A DNA stretch of 64,000 nucleotides, taken from CAYYFX01 sp964571855 (GTDB lineage: Bacteria; ARS69). This document shows positions 42,490 to 51,047 of the stretch, piece by piece. The notes under the pieces are model-generated. The model was not told the origin of the DNA. It searched no databases and saw nothing but the letters and a program-made list of their open reading frames with translations. The stretch's first letter is position 1, and each line of letters opens with the position of its first letter. The position numbers and the translations under genes are program-made. Where the stretch lies: positions 1 through 64,000 of the forward strand of contig CAZNDO010000008.1 in the NCBI GenBank assembly GCA_964571855.1, read 5' to 3'.

Positions 42490-44044
42490 CGGCGCGCTGG
42501 CCCGCTTCCTCGCCGTGACCGTCCTCCTCGCGCTCCTGGCCTCGGCCGGGTGCGGCGGGCGGCCGAAGCCCCGCGTCCTCGTGATCGGGCTGGACGGCGC
42601 CACGTTCGCGGTCATGGACTCCCTGCTGGCCGAGGGCGCGCTGCCGAACCTGGCCGCGCTGCGGGACCGCGGCGCCGCAGCCACGCTCGAGACCGTGCTG
42701 CCGGCCGTCTCGCCGCCGGCGTGGACCTCCGCCATCACCGGCGTGAATCCCGGCAAGCACAACATCTTCGACTTCTTCCACCTCTCGAAGACCGGGCCGC
42801 AGGCGCTGCTCACGTCCGCGCTGGACCGGCGCGCACACCCGGTGTGGAAGTTCCTGAACGACGCCGGCTACCGCACGGGCATCATGAACATCCCGCTCAC
42901 GTTCCCGCCGGACCGCGTGGACGGCTTCTTCGTCAGCGGGTTCCCGTACGGATCGGCCACCTCCGGGTTCACCTACCCGCCGGAGCTGGAGGCCTCGCTC
43001 GGGGAGTACCCGCTGGACCTCTTCGGCGAGAGCCTGCCGCGCGGGCGCGAGGGGCTGCTCCTGCAGCACTTCCGGCACACGCAGGAGCGGCACGCCGAGG
43101 TGGCGGAGCGGCTGATCGCCGAGGAGGAGTGGGACCTCTTCTGGGTCGTGTTCACCGGCACCGACAAGGTCCAGCACTTCTACTGGAAGTTCACGGACCC
43201 GGAGCATCCGGAGTACGACCCGGTCGGCGCGATGCAGTTCGGCGACGCGATCCGCGACATGTTCATCCGCGTGGACGCGGCGGTCGGCAAGCTGGTGGCG
43301 AAGGCCGGGGAGCGCGTGGACGTGATCGTCCTCTCGGATCACGGCTTCGGACCGATCCGGCGGGAGCTGCGGCTGATGAACTGGCTGCGGGACGAGGGCT
43401 TCATCGCCATCGACTCCACCGGGGCGATCTCGCAGGTGGAGGCGTTCCCGCCGGGGCCGTTCGGCGGGCTGTTGCGCGTCAGCCAGAAGGGGCGGGACTT
43501 CGGCGGGCAGGTGGCCCCCGGGGAGAGCGCCGAGGCGGTGCGGAGGCGCCTGCTCGAGCGCATCGCGGACGTCACCGATCCGGCGAGCGGGGTCCCGTTC
43601 GTGGAGCGCGCGTACACGCGCGAGGAGCTGTACTCGGGTCCGTACGTGGAGAACGCCCCGGACATCGTGTTCATCGAGTCGCCCACGTTCTTCGTGGGCC
43701 GCGGCACGCCGCAGGACACGGCCGCGTTCGGCACGCCGGGGTTCACGTTCTCGGGTTACCACCGTCCCGAGGGCATCCTCATCGCCGCCGGTCCGCACTT
43801 CCCGCCGCGCGAGGGGCGCACCACGGAGTCCATCCTGGACATCGCGCCCACGCTGTACTGGCTCTTCGACGTCGACGTGCCGCCGGACCTGGACGGCGAG
43901 GTGCTCGCGGGGATCGTGCATCCGGACTCGCTGCGCGCGCGGCCGCCGCGCACCGGCAGCGAGCCGGCCGTGATCCCGCCCGGCGACGCGCCCGGCGGGG
44001 AGGGGGACCGCGAGGTCCTCGAGAGCCTCGGCTATGTCCAGTGA
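42455..44044 (+). CDS. type I phosphodiesterase/nucleotide pyrophosphatase-family lipoprotein
   Basis: 529 residues in the alkaline phosphatase superfamily. A lipobox-like SAGC gives C33. The metal-site blocks are VIGLDGATF (Asp), PAVSPPAWTSAITG (Ser/Thr nucleophile region), F-T-G-T-D-K-V-Q-H, SDHGFG and GYHRPEG. Related enzymes hydrolyse phosphodiesters or transfer phospho-groups to glycans. The start is uncertain: a TTG at 42455 overlapping the previous gene fits the signal peptide, but the ribosome site is weak. It ends overlapping the GT-C gene. Confidence 0.88.
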   Translation: MTSAPAKRRGSSGALARFLAVTVLLALLASAGCGGRPKPRVLVIGLDGATFAVMDSLLAEGALPNLAALRDRGAAATLETVLPAVSPPAWTSAITGVNPGKHNIFDFFHLSKTGPQALLTSALDRRAHPVWKFLNDAGYRTGIMNIPLTFPPDRVDGFFVSGFPYGSATSGFTYPPELEASLGEYPLDLFGESLPRGREGLLLQHFRHTQERHAEVAERLIAEEEWDLFWVVFTGTDKVQHFYWKFTDPEHPEYDPVGAMQFGDAIRDMFIRVDAAVGKLVAKAGERVDVIVLSDHGFGPIRRELRLMNWLRDEGFIAIDSTGAISQVEAFPPGPFGGLLRVSQKGRDFGGQVAPGESAEAVRRRLLERIADVTDPASGVPFVERAYTREELYSGPYVENAPDIVFIESPTFFVGRGTPQDTAAFGTPGFTFSGYHRPEGILIAAGPHFPPREGRTTESILDIAPTLYWLFDVDVPPDLDGEVLAGIVHPDSLRARPPRTGSEPAVIPPGDAPGGEGDREVLESLGYVQ

Positions 44045-46115
44045 GCGGCGCGATGCCGCGGCGGAGGCGCGCTCCCGCGTCACGCTCGGCGTCGCGCTGG
44101 TGCTCGCCGTGCTGCTGCGCGCGGAGTACCTCCGCGAGCTGATGCTGTCGCCGTTCTCGCGGCACCTGCTGCTCGATTCCCTCTGGTACGACCGCGCCGC
44201 GCACGCGCTGCTGGAGGGTCGCGCGCTGCCGGATGCGCTCTTCCGCCCGCCGCTGTACCCGTGGTTCCTCGCCGGCCTCTACTCCCTCGAGCCGTCGCCG
44301 TGGATCGCCCGCCTCGCGCAGTCCTTGCTCGGCGTGCTGCAGGTGGCGCTCGTGTGGCGGATCGCGCGGCTCACGCACGGCCCGCGGGCGGCCGGCGTGG
44401 CCGCGCTGCTGGCTGCCGCGTACGGCATGTTCGCCTACTACGAGGGGGAGATCCTCACCACGGCGATGGGGACCTTCCTGGGAACGGCCGCGGCGCTCCT
44501 GCTGCTGGAGGGGGAACGGCAGGGGCGGTTGCCGCTGTTCCTCGGGGGCGGCACCCTGTTCGGACTGGCCGCGCTCGCGCACGCGAGCGCGTTGCCCCTC
44601 GGTCTGGCGGCGGTGGCGTGGGCGTTCGGGCGGGAGCGGCGGTTCGGTCCCGCGTTCGCCGCGCTCACGGGACTCGTGCTCGTGGTCGGTCCGGTGGTCG
44701 TGCACCGCTCGGCCTCGCAGGGCGAGCTCGTGCTCGCCACGCAGGGCGGGATCAATTTCTACATCGGCAACAACCCGGCCTCCGACGGCAAGTCCGCGCT
44801 CGCGCCGGGCTTCGCCGAGGCCGGGCAGACCGTGCGCCCCGGCGAGGCATACCGGGACAACGTGGAGATCGCGGCGCGCACGCTCGCGGAGCGCGCGGTG
44901 GGGCGCTCCCTGACCGACGCGGAGGTGAGCCGGTACTGGTTCGGGCAGGGCCTGGCCTGGATGCGCGACCGGCCGAAGGACGCGCTCACGCTGCTCGCGC
45001 GCAAGACGGTCTTCTTCTGGAACGGGTTCGAGATCTCCAACGAGCGCGATCTCCGCGACCAGGCCCGGCGCTTCACGCCCATCCTCGCCGGGTTCCTCGT
45101 GCTCTGGACGCTGTATCTGCCGTTCGCGCTGCTCGGCGTCGCGCGCGGCGGACCGGCCACGCGCCCGCGCGCGCTGCTCGGCGTGCTCGTGCTCGTGCAG
45201 TGCCTCGTGGTCGTCTCGTTCTTCGTGTGCGCACGCTTCCGCCAGCCGGTGGTGCCGTGGCTCCTGCCGTTCGCGGCGGCCGGGATCCTCGCCGCCGCCG
45301 CGGCGGTGCGGGAGGCGATGACACGGCCGCGCGCGGCCGCGGGCACGCTGCTGCTGCTGGCGGGGCTCTTCCTGGCGACGAACGCGCGCGTGGTGGCCGC
45401 GCTGGGGATCGCGAATCCGGCGGACGACCGCGACGCGCCGTTCCACCGCTTCAACCTGGCCGTCCTGTTCGACCAGGAGGGCAACGTGGATCGCGCGATC
45501 GTGGAGTACCGCGCGGCGCTGGAGACCGGCGTGCGCGACCCGCGCGTGCACCTGAACCTGGGCAACGCCCTGGCGCGGACCGGGCGCATCGACGAGGCGC
45601 GGGACCAGTACCAGGAGGTGCTGCGCATCGCGCCGGACTACGAGGCCACGGTGCGGACGAACCTCGGCGTCATCGCGGCCCAGCAGGAGAACTGGACGGA
45701 GGCCATCCGGCAGTTCAAGGAGGCGCTGACCCTGGACCCGGCGCAGCCGAACGCGCTGGTCGGACTGGGGCCCGCGTGCCTGGCGGCGGGGCGGATCGAC
45801 GAGGCGATCGTGGCGTTCCGGCGGGCGCTCTCGTTCGGCGCGGGGCCCGAGCCGGCGCTTCGCCGGAGCCTCGCGATGGCGTACCTCGAGGCGGGCCTGC
45901 ACGAGGATGCGCGACGGGAGGCGCAGGCCGCGCTGCGGCTCGCGCCCGCGGAGGTGGCGAACGTGCTCGCGCTCGCGCACGTGGCGGCGGCGGAGGGAAG
46001 GCGGGCGGAGACCGAGGAGCTGATCGCGCGGGCGCGCGGCATGGCTCCGGGCGCGCCGCCGGTGCGGGCGGACATCGACCGCATCCTCCGGCAGCTCGCG
46101 GAGACCGCGCCGTGA
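44034..46115 (+). CDS. GT-C-type membrane glycosyltransferase fused to TPR repeats
   Basis: 693 residues. About ten transmembrane helices in residues 15-455 are followed by TPR units (about 470-690, e.g. VHLNLGNALARTGRIDEA). The loop L-L-D-S-L-W-Y-D with FRPPLYPWFLAG matches the dolichyl- or polyprenyl-phosphate sugar transferase signature. LATQGGINFYIGNNPASDG and FVCARFRQPVVPW are shared with the 34396 protein. The ATG at 44034 overlaps the preceding gene. It probably glycosylates an exported protein or lipid in the periplasm; the substrate is unknown. Confidence 0.85.
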   Translation: MSSERRDAAAEARSRVTLGVALVLAVLLRAEYLRELMLSPFSRHLLLDSLWYDRAAHALLEGRALPDALFRPPLYPWFLAGLYSLEPSPWIARLAQSLLGVLQVALVWRIARLTHGPRAAGVAALLAAAYGMFAYYEGEILTTAMGTFLGTAAALLLLEGERQGRLPLFLGGGTLFGLAALAHASALPLGLAAVAWAFGRERRFGPAFAALTGLVLVVGPVVVHRSASQGELVLATQGGINFYIGNNPASDGKSALAPGFAEAGQTVRPGEAYRDNVEIAARTLAERAVGRSLTDAEVSRYWFGQGLAWMRDRPKDALTLLARKTVFFWNGFEISNERDLRDQARRFTPILAGFLVLWTLYLPFALLGVARGGPATRPRALLGVLVLVQCLVVVSFFVCARFRQPVVPWLLPFAAAGILAAAAAVREAMTRPRAAAGTLLLLAGLFLATNARVVAALGIANPADDRDAPFHRFNLAVLFDQEGNVDRAIVEYRAALETGVRDPRVHLNLGNALARTGRIDEARDQYQEVLRIAPDYEATVRTNLGVIAAQQENWTEAIRQFKEALTLDPAQPNALVGLGPACLAAGRIDEAIVAFRRALSFGAGPEPALRRSLAMAYLEAGLHEDARREAQAALRLAPAEVANVLALAHVAAAEGRRAETEELIARARGMAPGAPPVRADIDRILRQLAETAP

Positions 46116-46147
46116 CGCGCCGGCCGCGGCCCGGAACGCACGGATTC

Positions 46148-46177
46148 TTGACAGGTTCGGACGCCCTCCCGTACCTT
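46148..46177 (+). promoter_or_regulatory. putative promoter for tadA
   Basis: TTGACA (46148-46153), 18-bp spacer, TACCTT (46172-46177), 17 bp before the ATG at 46195. Confidence 0.55.
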
Positions 46178-46194
46178 CCCGGGGTCTTTCGGGG

Positions 46195-46674
46195 ATGCGG
46201 CTCGTGAAGCCCCCTGACGGGACGGGCGACGAGGCCTTCATGCAGGAGGCCCTGGCGCTGGCCCGCGAGGCGGCGGCGGCGGGCGAGGTTCCCGTCGGGG
46301 CGGTCATCGTCCGGGCGGGACGGATCGTCGGTCGCGGCCGGAACCGGATGCGCGAGACGGGGGATCCCCGCGCGCACGCCGAGATCGAGGCCATCACGAG
46401 CGTGCGCGAGAGCGCGGGCAGCGCGCGGCTGGACGGCGACACGTTGTACGTGACGCTCGAACCGTGTCCGCAGTGCGCCGGCGCCATCGTGCTCACGCGG
46501 ATGGCCCGGGTGGTCTTCGGCGCGTGGGATCCGCGGCTCGGCGCGTGCGGTTCCCGGTTCGACATCCTGTCGCCCGGGCTGCTCGGCGAGATCCGCGTCC
46601 GTCCGGAAGTGCTGCGGGATCCGTGTTCCTCCCTGCTTTCCGCCTGGTTCGCCGCGGAGCGCCGGAAGGAATGA
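46195..46674 (+). CDS. tadA: tRNA-specific adenosine deaminase TadA
   Basis: 159 residues. It converts A34 to inosine in tRNA-Arg(ACG), which is encoded 4.6 kb upstream. The zinc/catalytic motif H-A-E (RAHAEIEAI) and P-C-P-Q-C (LEPCPQCAGAI) are present, with VPVGAVIV near the start. The ATG at 46195 follows CGGGGTCTTTCGGGG. It is followed 7 bp later by tRNA-Ser(CGA), so the two may be co-transcribed. Confidence 0.96.
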   Translation: MRLVKPPDGTGDEAFMQEALALAREAAAAGEVPVGAVIVRAGRIVGRGRNRMRETGDPRAHAEIEAITSVRESAGSARLDGDTLYVTLEPCPQCAGAIVLTRMARVVFGAWDPRLGACGSRFDILSPGLLGEIRVRPEVLRDPCSSLLSAWFAAERRKE

Positions 46675-46681
46675 CGATCGC

Positions 46682-46771
46682 GGAGAGATGCCAGAGCGGT
46701 TGAATGGGGCGGTCTCGAAAACCGTTGAGCCCGCGAGGGTTCCGAGGGTTCGAATCCCTCTCTCTCCGCCA
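46682..46771 (+). tRNA. tRNA-Ser(CGA)
   Basis: 90-nt class II tRNA with acceptor GGAGAGA/TCTCTCC, long variable arm, encoded GCCA and anticodon loop CTCGAAA giving CGA. Confidence 0.97.
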
Positions 46772-46858
46772 CCGTGTCGCTCCCGATCGGCGGAGCCCGT
46801 GGGGCGGCGATTCGCGCAGGACCCGCGGGCGGCCGCGCCGCCGCGGGATGCAGTGCAC

Positions 46859-46949
46859 GGAGAGATGCGAGAGCGGTTGAATCGGCGCGACTGGAAATCG
46901 CGTGTGGCCCAAAAGGCTACCGAGGGTTCGAATCCCTCTCTCTCCGCCA
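46859..46949 (+). tRNA. tRNA-Ser(GGA)
   Basis: 91-nt class II tRNA with the same acceptor stem as the preceding gene, encoded GCCA and anticodon loop CTGGAAA giving GGA. It completes the serine isoacceptor set in this window. Confidence 0.97.
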
Positions 46950-46996
46950 GGTGGAAGCGGCCCGGAAGCGGCGGGCCGTGCTCGGCGGGACCCGGT

Positions 46997-47072
46997 GGGG
47001 ATGTAGCTCAGTTGGGAGAGCGCCTCGTTCGCAACGAGGAGGTCGGCGGTTCGATCCCGCTCATCTCCACCA
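46997..47072 (+). tRNA. tRNA-Ala(CGC)
   Basis: 76-nt tRNA with acceptor GGGGATG/CATCTCC, encoded CCA and anticodon loop TTCGCAA giving CGC. It lies 17 bp before the SRP RNA gene. Confidence 0.97.
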
Positions 47073-47088
47073 AACTTCCCGTGGTCCG

Positions 47089-47217
47089 CCCCCCGGGGGC
47101 GCCGTGCCGGGTCCTGGGCAACGGGACCCCGCGAACCGCGTCAGGGCCGGAAGGCAGCAGCGCTAAGCGGATCGTCCCGGGTGCGACAGGCCACCTGGCC
47201 GGCGCCTCCGGGGGGTG
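47089..47217 (+). ncRNA. ffs: bacterial small SRP RNA (4.5S RNA)
   Basis: The universal domain IV loop is present: GTCAGG-x-CCGGAAGG-x-AGCAGC around 47140-47161. The 5' end CCCCCCGGGGGCGCC (47089-47103) pairs with GGCGCCTCCGGGGGG (47201-47215) to form the long closing stem. About 127 nt, the short bacterial type without an Alu domain. It binds Ffh (encoded at 18108). The order tRNA-Ser, ffs, dnaX, ybaB, recR is common in bacteria. Confidence 0.96.
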
Positions 47218-47236
47218 ACCGAAGGGGAGGGGGTCC

Positions 47237-49072
47237 GTGGCCTACCAAGTCCTCGCCCGCAAGTGGCGCCCCCAACGCTTCGCCGACGTCGTCGGGCAAT
47301 CCCACGTGACCACCACGCTCGCGAACGCCATCACCACGGGGCGGCTCGCGCACGCGTTCCTCTTCTGCGGCCCGCGCGGCGTGGGCAAGACCACCACCGC
47401 GCGCATCCTCGCGAAGTGCCTCAACTGCGAGCGGGCGGCGGACGGCCCCGTGCCGGAGCCGTGCAACGAGTGCGACTCCTGCCGCGAGATCTCGCAGGGC
47501 GTGAGCCTGGACGTGCTGGAGATCGACGGCGCGTCGAACCGCGGCATCGACGAGATCCGCGACCTCCGCGAGAACGTGCGCTACGCCCCCAGCCGCGGGC
47601 GCGCGAAGGTGTACGTGATCGACGAGGTGCACATGCTGACGAAGGAGGCCTTCAACGCGCTGCTGAAGACGCTGGAGGAGCCGCCGCCGTCCGTGTACTT
47701 CGTGTTCGCGACCACCGAGGAGCACAAGGTCCCCGCCACCATCCGCTCCCGCTGCCAGCGGTACGACTTCCACCGCATCGCGCGCGACGTCCTGGAGGAC
47801 ACGCTGCGGAGGCTGTGCGAGCGCGAGGGGTTCGCGGCGGAGCCGGACGCCATCGCGGAGCTGTGCCGGCACGCGGACGGCGGGCTGCGCGACGCGGAGA
47901 GCCTGCTGGACCAGGCCGCCGCCACCGGCGAGGGGAAGGTGACGCGCGAGCACGTGCGCGCGCTGCTCGGCGAGGCGCCGGAGGAGACGTACCTGGCCAT
48001 CGTGGAGGCGGCGGGCCGCGCGGACGCGGGCGGGGCGCTCGTGCGTCTCGCGGAGATCCTGGACCGCGGGATGGATCCCGGCCGCGCGGCCACCGGTCTG
48101 GCGCAGTGCCTCCGCGATCTGCTCGTGGCGTCCACGGTCCCGGACGACGCGTCCGCGCTCGGCGTGCGCGCCGAGCTGATGGGCGAGTACGCGCGCGTGG
48201 CCGCCGCGCTGCCGCCGGCGAAGCTCGCGGCGTGCCTGGCGCTGGGCGGGAAGACGGTGAGCGAGGTGCGCCGCGCGGAGCGGCCGCGGCTCGTGCTCGA
48301 GATCGCGCTGGCGCGCATGAGCCGGCTGGAGGATCCCGGGGAGCTGGCCGCGCTCGCGCGCCGGCTCGACGGCGTGTCCGGGGGCGGGCCCCCGCCGGGC
48401 GACGGCCCGCCTCCGGGACCGCCGGTCGCGCGGCCGGGACCGCAGGCCGAAGGGCCGCCGCACGGGACGGGCCGCGCCCCCGCGGGGGGAGCGCCGCGTC
48501 CCGCCGCCGATCCCGCCGAAGCGGAGGACGCTCCCCCCGACAGTGTGTACGAGGACTCCGGCGCTCCGGACGCCCCGCCGTCCGTCCCGCGCGCGGCCAC
48601 CGCGCGCGCGGCCGCGGCGGGGCCGCCCGCGGACTTCGGCGAGCCGCCGCCCGGCGAGGACGAGACGGCGCCGCCCCTGCATGGCGAAGGCCCGCTGGGC
48701 GAGACCTGGCGCTCGCTGGTGGATCGCGTGGGGCGCCGCAAGCGGATGCTGTCCTCGTTCCTGGCGCACGGCCTCCCGCTGAGCCTGGACGACGACGGGC
48801 TGTCCATCGTGTTCGAGAACGACTACCACCACGGCATGGTCCTGCGCCGGGAGAACCTGGCGCTGATCCGCGAGGAGATGTCCGCGCTGTTCGGGCGCGC
48901 GGTGGAGCTGAAGGCGAAGGTGGGGCGCTTCCCCGCGGGATCGCGGCCCGCGTCGGATCCGGCGCCGGAGCGACGCCCCACCGACCCGCGCGACCTGTTG
49001 ACGGCGAACCCCGGACTCAAGCGCGTCATCGACGAGCTCGGCGGACAGATCCTGCCGGGCGGCGCCCGGTAG
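47237..49072 (+). CDS. dnaX: DNA polymerase III subunits gamma/tau
   Basis: 611-residue clamp-loader ATPase. The start AYQVLARKWRP is diagnostic. Walker A GPRGVGKTTT stands at about residue 45. The zinc module has four cysteines (CLNCE, CNECDSC), and Walker B is VIDEVHML with the SRC motif (TIRSRCQRYDF). A Pro/Gly/Ala-rich linker (about 380-480) leads to a tau-like C-terminal domain. A GTG start is preceded by GAAGGGGAGGGGG. It follows the SRP RNA directly. Confidence 0.97.
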   Translation: MAYQVLARKWRPQRFADVVGQSHVTTTLANAITTGRLAHAFLFCGPRGVGKTTTARILAKCLNCERAADGPVPEPCNECDSCREISQGVSLDVLEIDGASNRGIDEIRDLRENVRYAPSRGRAKVYVIDEVHMLTKEAFNALLKTLEEPPPSVYFVFATTEEHKVPATIRSRCQRYDFHRIARDVLEDTLRRLCEREGFAAEPDAIAELCRHADGGLRDAESLLDQAAATGEGKVTREHVRALLGEAPEETYLAIVEAAGRADAGGALVRLAEILDRGMDPGRAATGLAQCLRDLLVASTVPDDASALGVRAELMGEYARVAAALPPAKLAACLALGGKTVSEVRRAERPRLVLEIALARMSRLEDPGELAALARRLDGVSGGGPPPGDGPPPGPPVARPGPQAEGPPHGTGRAPAGGAPRPAADPAEAEDAPPDSVYEDSGAPDAPPSVPRAATARAAAAGPPADFGEPPPGEDETAPPLHGEGPLGETWRSLVDRVGRRKRMLSSFLAHGLPLSLDDDGLSIVFENDYHHGMVLRRENLALIREEMSALFGRAVELKAKVGRFPAGSRPASDPAPERRPTDPRDLLTANPGLKRVIDELGGQILPGGAR

Positions 49073-49081
49073 GGAGGGAAC

Positions 49082-49393
49082 TTGGATATCCAGCGGATGA
49101 TGAAGGAGATGAAGAAGGCGCAGGAGCGCATGTCCGTCCTGCAGCAGGAGATCGCGGCGAAGACGGTGGAGTCGTCCTCCGGCGGCGGGATGGTGAAGGC
49201 CGTCGTCACGGGGGACGGCATGCTGCGCTCCCTCACCATCGACCCGCAGGTGGTGGATCCCGCCGACCCCGGGCTCCTCGCGGACCTCGTGCTCGCGTGC
49301 GTGAACGAGGGGAAGCGGCGCGCGTCCGAGATGGCGAGCGCGGAGATGCAGAAGGCGGCCGCGCAGCTCGGCCTTCCCCCCGGAATGCTCTGA
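49082..49393 (+). CDS. ybaB: YbaB/EbfC nucleoid-associated protein
   Basis: 103 residues. Begins MDIQRMMKEMKKAQERMSVL, the family's helical start, followed by V-E-S-S-S-G-G-G-M-V-K-A-V-V-T-G. Binds DNA as a tweezer-like dimer. The TTG start has AGGGAGGGAAC upstream. It lies between dnaX and recR, the standard arrangement. Confidence 0.96.
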   Translation: MDIQRMMKEMKKAQERMSVLQQEIAAKTVESSSGGGMVKAVVTGDGMLRSLTIDPQVVDPADPGLLADLVLACVNEGKRRASEMASAEMQKAAAQLGLPPGML

Positions 49394-49396
49394 TCC

Positions 49397-50002
49397 GTGG
49401 AGTCCGGGTCCGACGCGCTCAGCCGGCTGATCGACGAGCTGTCCCGGCTCCCCGGCATCGGGCGGAAGTCCGCCCGCCGGCTCGCGTTCCATCTGCTCAA
49501 GGCGGAGTCCCCGGCGGTGGAGCGGCTCGCGGCGGCGCTGACCGAGCTGAAGCAGCGCGTGGTCTTCTGCGGGACCTGCCACGACGTCACCGAGACCTCG
49601 CCGTGCGCGCTGTGCTCGGATGCCCGGCGCCAGGACGACCTGATCTGCGTGGTGGAGGAGCCCTCGGACGTCTCCGCGGTGGAGGCCACCGGCGAGTTCC
49701 GCGGGCGCTACCACGTGCTGCACGGCGTCCTGTCGCCGCTGGACGGCGTGGGACCGGATGATCTGCGCATCAAGGAGCTGCTGGCGCGCGTGCGCGAGAC
49801 GCGGCCCGCCGAGGTGATCCTGGCGCTGAACCCGGACACGGAGGGCGACGCCACGGCGTACTACCTGCAGCGCCTGCTCGCGCCGCTCGGCTGCGTGGTG
49901 TCGCGCATCGCGCGCGGGCTGCCCGTCGGGGCGGAGCTGGAGTTCGCCGACGCGGCCACGTTATCGCGCGCCATCCAGGGCCGGGAGAGGCTCGCCGGAT
50001 GA
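49397..50002 (+). CDS. recR: recombination protein RecR
   Basis: 201 residues. The helix-hairpin-helix LPGIGRKSARRLAFHLL at the N terminus is followed by a zinc finger with four cysteines (CGTCHDV, CALCSD). A Toprim domain has CVVEEPSDV and ALNPDTEGD. RecR acts with RecF and RecO to load RecA on gapped DNA. The GTG start is 4 bp after ybaB; its stop overlaps pgsA. Confidence 0.97.
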   Translation: MESGSDALSRLIDELSRLPGIGRKSARRLAFHLLKAESPAVERLAAALTELKQRVVFCGTCHDVTETSPCALCSDARRQDDLICVVEEPSDVSAVEATGEFRGRYHVLHGVLSPLDGVGPDDLRIKELLARVRETRPAEVILALNPDTEGDATAYYLQRLLAPLGCVVSRIARGLPVGAELEFADAATLSRAIQGRERLAG

Positions 50003-50592
50003 CGGTCGCCAACGGGCTCACGCTCGTGCGCCTCGCGCTCGCCCCGGTGTTCGTGCTGCTGCTGCGGCAGGACACGGTGCTCGGGATGCGCAGCGCGGCG
50101 GCGGTGTTCACCCTGGCCGCGCTCACCGACACGGTGGACGGCTGGCTCGCGCGCCGCACCGGCACGATCACGCGCTTCGGGCGCGCGGTGGATCCGCTCG
50201 CGGACAAGCTGCTCGTGGCGCTCGCGCTCGTCACGTTCGTCGCGCTGGACGTGCCGGGCGTGGCGGCGTGGATGGTGGCCACCATCGTGGGGCGCGAGGT
50301 GCTGGTGACCGCGCTGCGAACGTTCGCGTCGCGGCGCGGCGTGCCGGTCCCCGTGAGCGTGCTCGGCAAGTGGAAGACCACGTTCCAGATGACGTTCGTG
50401 TTCGTGTGGCTCGGCGTGATGACGCTGCGCGCGCGGGAGAGCGTGCCGCCCGCCGCGTGGCGGCGGCCGGGCGATCCGTGGGAGATGCTGCTCACGATCG
50501 CGTTCGCCGTGACCGTGACCATCACGATCGCGTCCGGCCTGGACTACCTGTGGCGCACGCGGTCGGCCTTCGCGCGGAGGGCGGCGCCGTGA
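49999..50592 (+). CDS. pgsA: CDP-diacylglycerol-glycerol-3-phosphate 3-phosphatidyltransferase
   Basis: 197-residue membrane enzyme that makes phosphatidylglycerol phosphate. The CDP-alcohol transferase motif D-x2-D-G-x2-A-R-x8-G-x3-D-x3-D is complete (DTVDGWLARR, then G, then DPLAD). Four or more transmembrane helices. The ATG overlaps recR by 4 bp, and pgpA follows with overlap. The pathway step after it, dephosphorylation, is the next gene. Confidence 0.94.
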   Translation: MTVANGLTLVRLALAPVFVLLLRQDTVLGMRSAAAVFTLAALTDTVDGWLARRTGTITRFGRAVDPLADKLLVALALVTFVALDVPGVAAWMVATIVGREVLVTALRTFASRRGVPVPVSVLGKWKTTFQMTFVFVWLGVMTLRARESVPPAAWRRPGDPWEMLLTIAFAVTVTITIASGLDYLWRTRSAFARRAAP

Positions 50593-51047
50593 GCGCGCTG
50601 CGCTGGGTGGCGACGGGCCTGGGCTCGGGGTTCTTCCCGGTGGCGCCCGGGACGGCAGGGAGCCTCGTGGGGCTCGCGGCGTGGGTCGCGTTCCCGGGGA
50701 TGCTGGCGGGCGGCGCGTTCACGTGGGTCCTGCTCGCCGCGTGCACCGCGCTGGGCATCGCCGCCGCGGGACCCGCGGAGCGGGAGTTCGGCGAGGACGG
50801 CGGCCCCATCGTCTTCGACGAGGTCGTGGGGCAGTGGATCACGGTGGCGGGGCTGGCGGTGACGCCGCTCACGGTGGTCCTGGGCTTCGTGCTGTTCCGC
50901 CTCTTCGACGTGCTCAAGCCGTTCCCCGCGGGCCGCAGTCAGGCGTGGGGCGGCGGGCTCGGCGTGATGGCGGACGACGTGTTCGCCGGGATCTGGGCCG
51001 CGCTGGCGCTGCGCGCGATCCTGCACTTCGCCGGGGCGCCCGCGTGA
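50589..51047 (+). CDS. pgpA: phosphatidylglycerophosphatase A
   Basis: 152 residues. It removes the phosphate from phosphatidylglycerol phosphate made by the upstream PgsA. Family features are VATGLGSGFFPVAPGTAGSL, P-I-V-F-D-E-V-V-G-Q-W, RLFDVLKPFP and GLGVMADDVFAG. Three or four membrane segments. The GTG overlaps the pgsA stop, so the two lipid steps are translationally coupled. Confidence 0.95.
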   Translation: MSALRWVATGLGSGFFPVAPGTAGSLVGLAAWVAFPGMLAGGAFTWVLLAACTALGIAAAGPAEREFGEDGGPIVFDEVVGQWITVAGLAVTPLTVVLGFVLFRLFDVLKPFPAGRSQAWGGGLGVMADDVFAGIWAALALRAILHFAGAPA

